From: Candidatus Abyssobacteria bacterium SURF_17
GTDB lineage: Bacteria; Abyssobacteria; SURF-5
Direction: 5' to 3'
NCBI GenBank assembly: GCA_003598055.1
Contig: QZKI01000111.1
Location: 1 to 53,873 of the forward strand
Length of the DNA stretch: 53,873 nt
Under the pieces are notes generated by a model that searched no databases, was not told where the DNA came from, and saw only the letters and a program-made list of their open reading frames with translations. This document shows positions 34,601-43,350 of the stretch, in pieces. Within the stretch, counting starts at the first letter, position 1, and the number at the start of each line of letters is the position of its first letter. The translations under genes were made by a program, and so were the position numbers.

Positions 34601-36059
34601 AGTCGAAAAGCAGAATAACGAAGCGCACATCATGATGGACACCGCGCACCTGCCGGTGATCGGACAGAAGGAATACGTGCTGCTCTCGCACTATGTTGAC
34701 CTGCTCAATGATATAACCCCGCTTGGCGGGCTCGATTCACTGACCGTGACCGCCGCGCTCTATGGCAAGCCGACGGAAGAAGACCTCAGAGAGGTCGAGC
34801 AGCAGATGAAGAAGGATTGGGACACCCTTGCTCTTCACCAGGATGAGCTAATGCACGTGGGTATCCTTTCGAGCGTGCTGGATTTCGCCTGGCTTGCGGG
34901 CTGCGTCGCGCTGGCCGTGTTCAAGCCGTTGCTGCTGCCGCTGCTTTTGCCCTACATGGTTTTCAACGTTATACACACGTATGCGCGTGCGAAGAAGCTG
35001 GCCGTGGCGTGGAAGCTGAAGGACTGTGCCCGCGAGATATCAAACCGCGTGAAGGTCGTTCCGGGGACCGACCCGGGAATTGCCGCCCGGGTGAACAGAA
35101 TTGTCGAACGCTTCGAGTCGATTGACGGCAGTACCCAGGACATCTATTTGAAGCTTGCCGCAACAGCAGAAGAACAAGGTCTCGAATGGGTGGAGCGATT
35201 CTACTATGCACAGTTTGAGGACAGCAAACCGCGCCGCGGCTTTTTCAGGAACGTTGTGCACTTCTTGGGAGCAATGTTCACCGATGAGGACGCCAAGAGG
35301 ATGCGGATTCCCGCTCGAAGTGTTCGCAAGGTTCCCTTGCTGAAACGCAGCCGGCAGCAGCGCTCCATCGAGTTCGTCGTTTTGCCCACGCGCAATTCCT
35401 TCGAGATTTACCTGACCGACGAATTTTCCGACGGCGAGACGTACCCCTTGAGCTTCATTCCGCCTGCGCTTCATCCTATCGCCCACATGGTCGCGGAGAC
35501 GGACGTCGAGATAAGCAACGTCATCCGGGTGCCTGAAAACCTTGACGTCGAGAAGATACGGTTGAAGCTCTCTCAGAGCCTCTACATAACCACGTATTCC
35601 CGCAGGAAGTTTCAGGCAATGAAGCTCGGCCAATTAGTATCGTTCGAGAAGCGCCAGATTCCGATTGCTTTGATTGTCATCGGCATCCTCGATTCGATAT
35701 TCGGTCTGTTCAAGGGCTCGCTTTTCATTTCCCCGATACTCCTGTTCGGGGTAGTCACGTTTGCGGCAAGTCTGTTGCTTGGTCGCAGTGTCAAGAGGCA
35801 TTTTTCCGCAATCGCGCAAGGATTCGACAAGATATTCGAGGACTTCGCGCACCCGTCGCTCGTTGAGGACAAGAAGCTGGCCGAGCTGAACGAGCTTGTG
35901 AAAGGGGCAGGGAATCTTGTGGATGCATACTCGGAGGCGTTTCACCGCGCCATCCATTTCGGATGGGATGGCATCGCCGATATTTACCAGTCCAAGGCTG
36001 TCTTCCATCAGAGAGAGTTCAAGGAGCCGGGCGAATGCATCATGAGGCTTGAGAGATGA
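34572..36059 (+). CDS. Unknown four-segment membrane protein coupled to LarA and an M14 peptidase
   Basis: No family was recognised. From the GTG at 34572 (GGAG five bases upstream) the 495-residue product has two hydrophobic segments near residues 93-140 (LDFAWLAGCVALAVFKPLLL and following), a soluble middle part of about 210 residues with beta-rich character and basic patches, then two more segments near 357-400 (IALIVIGILDSIFGLF, LFGVVTFAASLLLG), and a helical soluble C-terminus. The in-frame ATG at 34551 is also possible. It overlaps larA by 29 bases and its TGA overlaps the next ATG (ATGA), so the three products are probably made in fixed ratio. The middle part could be an enzyme or substrate-presenting domain on the membrane. 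Confidence 0.75.
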   Translation: MRVKHEKFHKVEKQNNEAHIMMDTAHLPVIGQKEYVLLSHYVDLLNDITPLGGLDSLTVTAALYGKPTEEDLREVEQQMKKDWDTLALHQDELMHVGILSSVLDFAWLAGCVALAVFKPLLLPLLLPYMVFNVIHTYARAKKLAVAWKLKDCAREISNRVKVVPGTDPGIAARVNRIVERFESIDGSTQDIYLKLAATAEEQGLEWVERFYYAQFEDSKPRRGFFRNVVHFLGAMFTDEDAKRMRIPARSVRKVPLLKRSRQQRSIEFVVLPTRNSFEIYLTDEFSDGETYPLSFIPPALHPIAHMVAETDVEISNVIRVPENLDVEKIRLKLSQSLYITTYSRRKFQAMKLGQLVSFEKRQIPIALIVIGILDSIFGLFKGSLFISPILLFGVVTFAASLLLGRSVKRHFSAIAQGFDKIFEDFAHPSLVEDKKLAELNELVKGAGNLVDAYSEAFHRAIHFGWDGIADIYQSKAVFHQREFKEPGECIMRLER

Positions 36060-37255
36060 TCGAACTTTTCGAGAAATATCCGCTGATTAAGGACCTCAAT
36101 ACCTTTAAGCGCTATTCCGACCTCGAGGCCGGCATGCTTGCTTTGCGCGACCGCCTTCACGTCGAGGAAGTGGCCCGCTCAAAGATGAACCGGCCTATTT
36201 ATGCAGTTAACGCCGGCGCTGCTGAGTCAGCGCATAAGATACTCCTTACCGCGGCCAATCATGGCCGTGAGGACGCCCCGCCGTTAGCGCTCCTGTCCAT
36301 CGCCCGGCAGCTTGCGCAGCCGAATCGGGACCTCGAACGCCTCATGAAGAGCGTGAGCTTCATCCTGCTGCCCTGCCTCGACCCCGACGGCTATGACCTG
36401 CGCGGCGTAAAATGCGTTGACCCGATTGGCAACACCGAGATTCGCGAGGAGTATTCCGAGAGCTCGTGGGAGGACGTGAACGCCGTATGGTGCCGCGCGG
36501 ATGAGTTCTTGCCTCCGGAAACGCGGGCGCTGAAGAAGTATTTGCTGGAGCTTCATGTTTCGCTTGCGCTCGACCTGCATGAGACGCTGTTCTACCGGCC
36601 AAGCCTGCGCTTTCAATTGCCTCCACAATGGCGGTTCTATCCAAACAGCTTCGAGGTGACCGTTATCGAGTTCATCCCCGAATCCCAACGGGACTTAGGG
36701 GAAAGCGTAGGCGCGAGCATCGTCGAGAACCTGAAGAGGAGCTACTATGTGCCCCGCAAGGTGAGCAATCTCGGGCGGTTCTTGAGAAAAATATTCGTGC
36801 CCTTGCCGCAAACGATAACAAAGGGCGAAGGCCGGGAAATCTCGGGCCCGCTCCTGACCGAGTTCCGCAAGGGCAGAATGGTGCTCAGCGATTGGCTGAC
36901 GCTCTCGACGGGGATACCTTCGTTCACATTCGAGTCGTTCCTGTCTCCGCTTGACTATCGCGTGGGAGCGCATATCGCGGGCGTTGAAGGGGCAGTTCTT
37001 GCCTTTGCTGGCCTCATGCCGCAGGCTGTCTCCGCCCGACAGGTGAAGAGGATACCGTTTCCGAAAAAGAAGAAATTCCACATCGAGAGCGCGAAGGAAG
37101 CGATGCAGCTTCTCGGGGAAGAGTGCCGTATGGTAGTTCACCGAAAGGACGGCAGACTTACACGCGAACGGCTTATCGCCTGGAACAGCGCCCGCAGGCT
37201 CGAGTTCCGCAAGCGATGGCTGCGCTCGATTTCCGTGTGGGAATTATATTCGTGA
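36056..37255 (+). CDS. M14-type zinc carboxypeptidase-like protein, cytoplasmic
   Basis: Metallocarboxypeptidase fold, 399 residues. Zinc ligands His69 and Glu72 (NHGRED), His175 (DLHE), and the general base Glu293 (FTFESF) all stand in the expected order; LDPDGYD matches the family's NPDGY. There is no signal peptide, unlike digestive M14 enzymes, so it should act in the cytosol on a small substrate, as succinylglutamate desuccinylase/aspartoacylase-like M14 relatives do. The C-terminal 90 residues are basic and unfamiliar. Its start overlaps the stop of the unknown membrane protein (ATGA). Confidence 0.8.
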   Translation: MIELFEKYPLIKDLNTFKRYSDLEAGMLALRDRLHVEEVARSKMNRPIYAVNAGAAESAHKILLTAANHGREDAPPLALLSIARQLAQPNRDLERLMKSVSFILLPCLDPDGYDLRGVKCVDPIGNTEIREEYSESSWEDVNAVWCRADEFLPPETRALKKYLLELHVSLALDLHETLFYRPSLRFQLPPQWRFYPNSFEVTVIEFIPESQRDLGESVGASIVENLKRSYYVPRKVSNLGRFLRKIFVPLPQTITKGEGREISGPLLTEFRKGRMVLSDWLTLSTGIPSFTFESFLSPLDYRVGAHIAGVEGAVLAFAGLMPQAVSARQVKRIPFPKKKKFHIESAKEAMQLLGEECRMVVHRKDGRLTRERLIAWNSARRLEFRKRWLRSISVWELYS

Positions 37256-37345
37256 TTTGTTGTTGCCTCGGATAACCATAGCACGGCCAGGCCATAACCA
37301 AAGATTGAAGGCAACCACGATTCTTGCGGCTTAAGGACGAACCCT

Positions 37346-37411
37346 AACCACCAAGGCACGAAGACACTGAGGAAGAACTCAAAAAAGGCTTGCCTTGGCG
37401 CCTTGGTGGTT
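37346..37411. repeat. Hairpin repeat with AACCACCAAGGC ends
   Basis: A perfect 12-base inverted repeat AACCACCAAGGC / GCCTTGGTGGTT encloses 42 bases (CACGAAGACACTGAGG and following). The same kind of text is found in pieces near 27480-27580. This is a typical environmental-genome interspersed repeat. Confidence 0.7.
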
Positions 37412-37478
37412 TTCAATTCACTTCTTTGTACTACTATCGTTCAGTTTCTTGAATCTTTGTCGTGATTTTTCTCTCGTA

Positions 37479-37583
37479 GTCATTGCGAGGGAGCGAAGCG
37501 ACCGAAGCAATCTCATTGCCAACACCGAAGATACGTACACAGAGATTGCTTCGCTTGGGCCTGCGGCCCTTTGCTCGCAATGA
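37479..37583. repeat. Interspersed hairpin repeat, family A copy 2
   Basis: Starts GTCATTGCGAGGGAGCGAAG, carries GAAGCAATCTC facing GAGATTGCTTCG in the middle, and ends TTTGCTCGCAATGA. The outer arms and inner arms pair, giving a long cruciform or RNA hairpin. Confidence 0.8.
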
Positions 37584-37697
37584 TGCTTTTCTTGGTTGTG
37601 GCTCTGCCAGGTTGTGACCTTTGCGCCTTTGTGGTTGGAAAACTGTCTTGGATTGCACTGATTTCGAATGATCGTAGTTCTGAGGGAGGATGCTGCT

Positions 37698-37895
37698 ATG
37701 ACACGGAAAGAGGTTCACGACGTTGCCAATATCGTGGCTCCGGCGCTGTCATTGAGTCAGAATCTGCTGCTCGGGTTCCACGGAGACCTGGTACAAGAGC
37801 AGCGGGACGTTGTCACCAAGATTGAGCGCTGCCTGAAAGAGCTGCAGGGTTATCTCCAACAGCAAGCAACGAAGGAAAGGAAGCGGAAGGAATGA
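37698..37895 (+). CDS. Stand-alone HisKA (DHp)-like small protein
   Basis: 65 residues from the ATG at 37698 with GGGAGG eight bases upstream. The sequence HDVANIVAPALSLSQNLL followed by a helix with DLVQEQRDVVTKIERCLKEL reads as the two-helix hairpin of a histidine-kinase dimerisation domain: an H-box-like HD, then a second helix of EEQRE..ETI..C type. There is no ATP-binding domain. The His could be a phospho-acceptor, or the protein may only be a helical adaptor. It ends in an ATGA overlap with the URO-D family gene, so the pair is co-translated. Similarity is judged by eye. Confidence 0.65.
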   Translation: MTRKEVHDVANIVAPALSLSQNLLLGFHGDLVQEQRDVVTKIERCLKELQGYLQQQATKERKRKE

Positions 37896-39010
37896 ACGCG
37901 CGCGAGAGGTTCCGGGCCACGTGCAGGTTCGAACCGGTTGACAGGCCGTTCAGATGGGAAACCATCGGATTCTGGCCGGAAACGATAGCCCGCTGGCATG
38001 GCGAAGGTCTGCCGGAGGACATTGACGATTTGTTCGCGTATGTCCATTTCGGGATGGACTTGCGAATCCCCATCGTCCTGGGCAGCTTCGAGAATCCCGG
38101 CCTCTATCCGCTCTTTGAAGAAGAAATAATCGAAGAGACCGAGCAGCACCGCGTAAAGCGGAATCAGGTGGGCGCGGTCATCAAGGAGTTCAAAAGCGGT
38201 CAGTCTGCGCTGCCACAGTTTCTGGAGTTTCCGGTCAGAGACATGCGCTCATTCGAGGAAATCCGCTGGAGGCTCGACCCTTCGACGCCCGAGCGACTGG
38301 GCAGTGAGTGGGAGGAGTCGTCGCGCGTCTATGACGAAGCGGATGTGCCCGTGTTCGCCTATTTCTGCGGATTGTTCGGAACGGCGCGGCACTTGCTCGG
38401 GTTCGAGAACCTGATGCTCGCCTACTATGACATGCCGGAGCTGATTCATGCCATCGGGGAACAGTGGGTTGCCCTGTACACAGGCTTGCTCGAGCGAGTG
38501 GCGCCAAAGACGACCATTGATGGAATCGACTTCTGGGAGGATATGGCATACCGGAACGGCCCCATGATTGGTCCACCCACCTTCAAGGAGTTCATGTCAC
38601 CATATTATAAACGGGTTATCGATTGCGCCCGCTCCTTGGGAATTGAGGTGTTCGGCGTGGACACGGACGGCAACTGCTCTTTGCTCATTCCGCTGTTCCT
38701 CGATGTGGGAGTCAACATGCTGTATCCGTTCGAGGTACAGGCGGGCATGGACATCCGCGAAGTTCGCCGCACGTACGGAAAGAAACTGATAATCCAGGGA
38801 GGTCTTGATAAGCGTGCGCTTGCGGTTAGCCGCGAGGCAATCAAACAAGAAGTCGAGTCGAAGCTGCCTGTCTTACTGCGAGACGGAGGCTGCATCCCCT
38901 CGCTCGACCACAACGTCCCTCCCGATGTGCCCCTCGAAAATTTCGAATACTACCTCGATCTCGTGCGGAAGATCGGCGAGAAATTCGGAATAGCATCCAG
39001 GCATGTGTAG
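37892..39010 (+). CDS. Uroporphyrinogen decarboxylase (URO-D) family protein
   Basis: 372 residues beginning MNARERFRATCRFEPVDRP, the typical N-terminus of the non-heme URO-D/methyltransferase group. The barrel fold motifs include DFWEDMAYRNGPMIGPP, VDTDGNCSLLIPLFLDVGVN and IQGGLDKRAL. These features separate it from HemE and place it near corrinoid-linked methyltransferases such as MtaA/CmuA relatives, common in anaerobes with many paralogues. No corrinoid protein or other methyltransferase gene is next to it. It shares a 4-base overlap with the 65-residue gene upstream, an unusual partner. Substrate unknown. Confidence 0.85.
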   Translation: MNARERFRATCRFEPVDRPFRWETIGFWPETIARWHGEGLPEDIDDLFAYVHFGMDLRIPIVLGSFENPGLYPLFEEEIIEETEQHRVKRNQVGAVIKEFKSGQSALPQFLEFPVRDMRSFEEIRWRLDPSTPERLGSEWEESSRVYDEADVPVFAYFCGLFGTARHLLGFENLMLAYYDMPELIHAIGEQWVALYTGLLERVAPKTTIDGIDFWEDMAYRNGPMIGPPTFKEFMSPYYKRVIDCARSLGIEVFGVDTDGNCSLLIPLFLDVGVNMLYPFEVQAGMDIREVRRTYGKKLIIQGGLDKRALAVSREAIKQEVESKLPVLLRDGGCIPSLDHNVPPDVPLENFEYYLDLVRKIGEKFGIASRHV

Positions 39011-39053
39011 GTGCGATTACGGAACAGGTTCAGAATCCGTATTGTGCAGCAGT

Positions 39054-41459
39054 TTATCTTGTGGGATATGAATACCGTATCTTCCGGGTTCCCGCAGGCG
39101 TTCTCACTTCCACGCTGGAGTCGGCTCGGTCCTGCGACCGCTTCCAGAAGAAGGTCTTGATGTTCCTCACGATGTTCCACTGGCCTCCGTGCAACGTGCA
39201 ATAAACCGTGGGAGCCGTGCCTCTGATGAACGGCTCCATCGAGACCTCGGGACAATTCTCCGTCGCAAGCAATCCGGTTGCGGAATCGATCCGGGCGAAT
39301 TCGATGTCTTTGGGTGTGCTGAATTCCGTGCGGGATTCATTATGTAAAGAATACTCCATGATCTTGCCCCAAATCGGCAAGGCGACGCGGGACGCGGGAA
39401 GTCCGATTGACTTGTTCTTATCATCACCAACCCATACGGCAGTGACGAGCGAGGGGGAATATCCGGCAAACCATGCATCGGTGTAGTCATTTGTGGTGCC
39501 TGTCTTTCCTGCGATTGGGTAGCGGAGCGCAAGCCCTTGATATGAAATCGCGGTTCCCTCGACGAATACGGATTTCAGGATATCAGTGACAAGATAGCAC
39601 GTCGCCGGATTCATTACGTTTCGACTGCTGGGCGTTTCTGTGAATACGAGGCTGCCTTCCTTATCGGTCACGTGCTTTATGCACCTCGGATTATGGAGGT
39701 CTCCATTGGAGGCAAAAACGCTATATATCTTCGCCATATCGAGAGGCGAGACTTCCATCGTCCCGAGCGCGAGCGTCAAATCGCGCGGAACTTTGCAATC
39801 CACGTCCATTTTGCTGACGTACTTTGCCACCGTGTCCGGCCTTACGTCTTCTAACAGCCGAACCATTGCCACGTTCTGCGAGCGTGCTACCGCGCGCCTG
39901 AGCGTAATATCGCCCAGGTATTCGTCGCCATGATTCTCCGGTGACCATACTTGGTCTGCATACTGATAGCTGACGGGCCGGTCGTTCAGCATCGTGACCG
40001 TGGTGTAGGTTTTCCATTCGTGCCGATAGGGGGCGTCGAGAGCAACGGCCGCGATTATCGGCTTAACCGCGGAGCCGACCTGCCTCTTTGCCTGCACCGC
40101 GCGGTTGAACTCGGACTCGGCAAAATCCCTCCCGCCAATCATACATCGTATATCGCCGTTCTGCGGGTCAAGCGAGACAATCGCCATTTGCAGCGACGGA
40201 GATCCGGGAAACGATTTCCTCAATTCTCCCAACTCTGCGGCTGCGCTCTTCTCGGCGACAGACTGCAGTGCAGGGTCGAGCGTGGTGAATATTTTCAAGC
40301 CATTGCCCGTGAGCTCTCCGGCGGAGAACTTCTTTCTGAGCATTTGTCCCACATAGGTCGCGAAATAGGGCGCCAAATCGGGCCGCTTCTTTTGGACCGA
40401 TGTTTTCAGTTTGCGCGCCGAGTCATGCTGGACGGCCGAGATAAACTCTCTGTCCTTCATCTGATTCAGGACGATGTTTTTGACGGCATTTGCTCTCTCC
40501 GGCTGTCTGAGAGGGGAGTAATAGTTGGGTGCGCGAATGATACCAGCAAGCATGGCCGCCTGGGCGAGTGAGAGTTCTGCGACCGGCTTGCCGAAATAGC
40601 ATCTCGCGGCAGCATCGACCCCATGAATATTTTTCCCATACGTATTGCCGAGATACACCAGATTCAAATAGGCCTCGAGGATTTCCTCTTTTGTGTATTT
40701 CTTCTCAACAATGAGCGCTAAGACAGTTTCGCTTATCTTCCGGCCGATCGTCTTCTTGCTCGTAAGAAACAGGTTCTTCACCAACTGCTGGGTTATCGTG
40801 CTTCCGCCCTCTTCGAAGCTGCCCTTGACAAGGTCCGTTACCAGCGCCCTCAGAATGCCGAAGGGGTCAATCCCGTGATGGTCAAAGAAGTTCTTGTCCT
40901 CGGTCGCGATGACAGCATTGACTACCCGCGGCGGGATGTCCTGGAGCGGAACCCAATATTGAAGGCGCGTCGGATCATCGGCCAAAACGCTCAAGATGGC
41001 GGGTTCTATGCGCACCTTGGCAGCGGGGGCATGTTTTTCCATGTCTTCAACACGGAGAACCTTGTTGTCATCGAACACTATTCTGTACAGGGCGGCGGAG
41101 TGCAATCCATCCGGGTATTGGAAACTTCTTGTGAAGACGATTGCGCTCCCCTGAGCAATGCTATATTCGCCCTTTTCGAGACTGGTTGTCGAAGAAGCCT
41201 TTCGGTAATGGGAACTCTTCAGCCTGTCCTCAAAGTGGGAAGGTGACAAGAAATCGCCTGCGCGCACCTCAGTCCACTCTGAATAGACGACCGATGGCAG
41301 CTTGAATCGCATCCCTCCGCGGTCGATTCTTATGACCGAATAGAGCGAAAACGCTGAATGGACGACCAAAAGAAAAAGCAGGACGATTACCAGTATCGCG
41401 GGCGCCAGAAAGAAGACAGTGCGCTTGCTGCGTTTTTGTTTCCCACGTTTTCGTTTCAT
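39054..41459 (-). CDS. mrcB: Class A penicillin-binding protein (PBP1B-type)
   Basis: Bifunctional peptidoglycan glycosyltransferase and transpeptidase, about 801 residues. After a basic N-terminus comes TM about 15-40, a UB2H-like region with LPSVVYSE, typical of PBP1B, then the glycosyltransferase domain (ATEDKNFFDHHGIDPFGILRA; GGSTITQQLVKNLFLT; EAYLNLVYLG), and the transpeptidase with active-site Ser in GSAVKP, SQN, and KTGTT. The end carries a short Arg/Lys-rich tail. ATG 41459 (MKRKRGKQKRSKR) is preferred over an in-frame start at 41489, as a basic cytosolic start is normal. It converges on the URO-D gene with 43 bases between them. Confidence 0.95.
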   Translation of the reverse strand: MKRKRGKQKRSKRTVFFLAPAILVIVLLFLLVVHSAFSLYSVIRIDRGGMRFKLPSVVYSEWTEVRAGDFLSPSHFEDRLKSSHYRKASSTTSLEKGEYSIAQGSAIVFTRSFQYPDGLHSAALYRIVFDDNKVLRVEDMEKHAPAAKVRIEPAILSVLADDPTRLQYWVPLQDIPPRVVNAVIATEDKNFFDHHGIDPFGILRALVTDLVKGSFEEGGSTITQQLVKNLFLTSKKTIGRKISETVLALIVEKKYTKEEILEAYLNLVYLGNTYGKNIHGVDAAARCYFGKPVAELSLAQAAMLAGIIRAPNYYSPLRQPERANAVKNIVLNQMKDREFISAVQHDSARKLKTSVQKKRPDLAPYFATYVGQMLRKKFSAGELTGNGLKIFTTLDPALQSVAEKSAAAELGELRKSFPGSPSLQMAIVSLDPQNGDIRCMIGGRDFAESEFNRAVQAKRQVGSAVKPIIAAVALDAPYRHEWKTYTTVTMLNDRPVSYQYADQVWSPENHGDEYLGDITLRRAVARSQNVAMVRLLEDVRPDTVAKYVSKMDVDCKVPRDLTLALGTMEVSPLDMAKIYSVFASNGDLHNPRCIKHVTDKEGSLVFTETPSSRNVMNPATCYLVTDILKSVFVEGTAISYQGLALRYPIAGKTGTTNDYTDAWFAGYSPSLVTAVWVGDDKNKSIGLPASRVALPIWGKIMEYSLHNESRTEFSTPKDIEFARIDSATGLLATENCPEVSMEPFIRGTAPTVYCTLHGGQWNIVRNIKTFFWKRSQDRADSSVEVRTPAGTRKIRYSYPTR

Positions 41460-41818
41460 CGACGCGCTACCCCATGCTGCCGCACCCACTCAATATATCG
41501 CGGGAAGCGGAAGCCACATGCCAACTAATTGTTGCCTGGGCCAGAGCCTCATAAATGCATATCGCCTTTCATCTTCTAAAAAAGCCTGCCCGATGAGCGC
41601 TCCGGCGCACCTAAAAGAATGAGCCTTACCTCGGTAAGGCCTATGTCATATGTCTTCGTTGTCTCCCAAAGACTTCGGCCTAAATTATACCCCTTCGTCT
41701 GAAATAATACAAGTCTTTGTGGTTTCGAGCCATATAGCCGAGGCGTCTCGTGGGTGCTAAACTTTGGGTAAGCGAATTGCAAAGTGCATTCTATGCTCGC
41801 AGGAAGGGGGAGCGTCTC
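41460..41818. other. 359-base divergent spacer before the thioredoxin genes
   Basis: Non-coding. A hairpin GCCTTAC-CTCG-GTAAGGC lies at 41623-41640, without a following T run. The spacer includes AT-rich segments (TAAATTATACC near 41690) that may be promoter elements, but no spacing was convincing. No gene is seen on either strand. Confidence 0.6.
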
Positions 41819-42016
41819 ATGGTTAAGGTAAAAACGTTTGGTTCTCAATTCAAGATATTCCACATCACACAGGAACTTGATGGCCTCGACGGTCAGGTGA
41901 ATGACTTCATCGCCAAAAACAAGGTAAAGAAAGTGATATCGGTGTCTGACGCAACCACCACGAACACGGATGGCGCTACGATGGGCATTATCCGCGTACT
42001 CACATATGAGGCATGA
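41819..42016 (+). CDS. Small protein of 65 residues upstream of thioredoxin, unknown
   Basis: Starts MVKVKTFGSQFKIFHITQEL at ATG 41819, downstream of GGGGGAG. The pattern (beta strand, helix with LDGQVNDFIAKNK, beta strand VKKVISVSDA, loop, strand MGIIRVLTYEA) resembles short Cse60-like proteins, but that likeness is weak. It precedes thioredoxin 2 by 3 bases, so it is co-transcribed. Its 5-strand-like shape suggests a dimerising or ligand-binding small protein; function unknown. Confidence 0.7.
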   Translation: MVKVKTFGSQFKIFHITQELDGLDGQVNDFIAKNKVKKVISVSDATTTNTDGATMGIIRVLTYEA

Positions 42017-42019
42017 CCC

Positions 42020-42469
42020 ATGGGCGAAACCCGTTATGTCCGATGTAATGGCTGCGGCACACTCAATCGCTTCGACGAAGGGAGAAGCGAGCAAGCCGTT
42101 TGCGGCAACTGTAAGTCTCAGCTTGATTCTTCGCTCGCAACGTACGACAGACCGCAACCGCTGAGCGATGCGACGTTCGCACAGGAAGTATCGCAGGCCA
42201 AGGTCCCGGTGCTCGTGGATTTCTTTGCCACGTGGTGCGGGGCATGCAGGTCGGTTGAGATGTCCCTCGATGCAATCGCCTCACGCTACAAAGGCAAACT
42301 GAAGGTGGGCAAGCTCGACGTGGAGCAGAATCCCCTCGCCGCCCGGAAATATCGAATCCGGGCTACACCCACGCTCATCGTTTTCCGTGACGGTCGGCTC
42401 GCTGAACAGGTGGTTGGCGCGCTCCCCGAGAACGAGTTGGAAGCGCTCGTGAAAAAGCACGTGGAATGA
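42020..42469 (+). CDS. trxC: Thioredoxin 2 (zinc-ribbon thioredoxin)
   Basis: Thiol-disulfide oxidoreductase with an N-terminal zinc ribbon (Cys9, Cys12, Cys28, Cys31) and a thioredoxin fold. Active site WCGAC (Cys73, Cys76) has Ala in place of the canonical Pro of CGPC, which would shift the redox potential. The cis-Pro loop TPTLIVFRDG is standard. 149 residues, similar to E. coli TrxC (139). It is the second gene after the 65-residue protein and is followed by a repeat whose right end (GGGACGGATTTTTTT) may act as terminator. Confidence 0.93.
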   Translation: MGETRYVRCNGCGTLNRFDEGRSEQAVCGNCKSQLDSSLATYDRPQPLSDATFAQEVSQAKVPVLVDFFATWCGACRSVEMSLDAIASRYKGKLKVGKLDVEQNPLAARKYRIRATPTLIVFRDGRLAEQVVGALPENELEALVKKHVE

Positions 42470-42479
42470 GCACACAGAG

Positions 42480-42608
42480 AATCCGTCCCACGGTTCTGTA
42501 GGTGCGAATTTATTCGCACTCGAACGGTAAAAACAGGCCGGAAAAACTATGCGAATGAATTCCCACCTACAGAAGGACATCCATCGCTTGGAAACTGCGG
42601 GACGGATT
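42480..42608. repeat. Composite nested repeat, family C copy 1
   Basis: Outer arms AATCCGTCCC (42480-42489) and GGGACGGATT (42599-42608); inner arms CTGTAGGTG and CACCTACAG, with TGCGAATT/AATTC between. The right arm runs into seven T, so in RNA it would form a long hairpin followed by a U tract, as in a rho-independent terminator after trxC. The sequence between here and 42728 shows no gene. Confidence 0.7.
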
Positions 42609-42728
42609 TTTTTCCCCTCTCTATCGCGTTTGTCCCATCCTTACAGGAGCGAACCTCGTGTACGACCTTGAGCGCAATCAATTGCGCTGTTACAAATCGC
42701 AATCGTAGGCCAGATTCATAGCCTCTTC

Positions 42729-43160
42729 CTACAGCTTCATTTCAATAATCTCGGTGCCCGTCGAAGGCCCGTAGTAAGCAAGCTCATGCGGTTCAAACCG
42801 AATGATGCCAAGCGTCGGGTCATCGTATCGTGAGAAATATCTCGCCGATTGCGGATTCTCCTCCCAGATGCGCTTCCTGATGCTGGGAGAACCATCGAGC
42901 GTGGCTTTTCCCGACAAAGTGACTACCTCGGAATAATCCTTGGCAGCGAACAATAGCTGAGCACGTGGATTCTTTTCAATCTGACCCATCTTCTTCGAAT
43001 CCGTATGGGCTTCCATATAAATCGTCATATCTTTTTCGACGAGTTTTGTACCCATCAAACGGCTGTGCGGCCGATTCCCTCCGTCTACCGTCGAGAGTAC
43101 GAACACGTCGCAGGATTTCACCAGGTCGAATGCCCTTTTCTTTGCCTCTTTCTGATCCAT
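42729..43160 (-). CDS. Pyridoxamine 5'-phosphate oxidase-like flavoprotein (general stress protein 26 type)
   Basis: 143 residues from ATG 43160 (AAGGAG upstream) with the split-barrel flavin fold: DVFVLSTVDGGNRPHSRLMG at the N-terminus, TIYMEAHTDSKKMGQIEKNP and the C-terminal IIRFEPHELAYYGP. It matches COG3871-type proteins that bind FMN or F420 and act as reductases or oxidases on unknown small molecules. It does not have the PNPOx-specific residues for PLP synthesis. Adjacent to another, distinct member (43351-43758), 190 bases away. Confidence 0.85.
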   Translation of the reverse strand: MDQKEAKKRAFDLVKSCDVFVLSTVDGGNRPHSRLMGTKLVEKDMTIYMEAHTDSKKMGQIEKNPRAQLLFAAKDYSEVVTLSGKATLDGSPSIRKRIWEENPQSARYFSRYDDPTLGIIRFEPHELAYYGPSTGTEIIEMKL

Positions 43161-43350
43161 TGCATTTTCTCCTTCTCTAGGCGCTTCAAGCCCCCCTAAT
43201 TCCCGGGACATGATACCGGTTCTCTTTGGAAGAACGAAAGGTATTTTTTCCCGGTCGCAGCATCGGCGACAGAGGACGTTCACCAGAGTGGGTATCATGA
43301 CTCGGAACAGACCAACGGGGATTTTCCTTTCACCTGCTCTGTTCCTCCAT

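Larger units (their letters stand above)
37256..37697. other. 442-base intergenic region filled with repeats
   Basis: Contains two hairpin elements (37346-37411 and 37479-37583, listed separately). The rest shows GCCAGGTTGTGACCTTTGCG and related low-complexity text and, at its right end, the GGGAGG ribosome site of the 65-residue gene. No convincing gene or promoter was seen. Confidence 0.7.
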
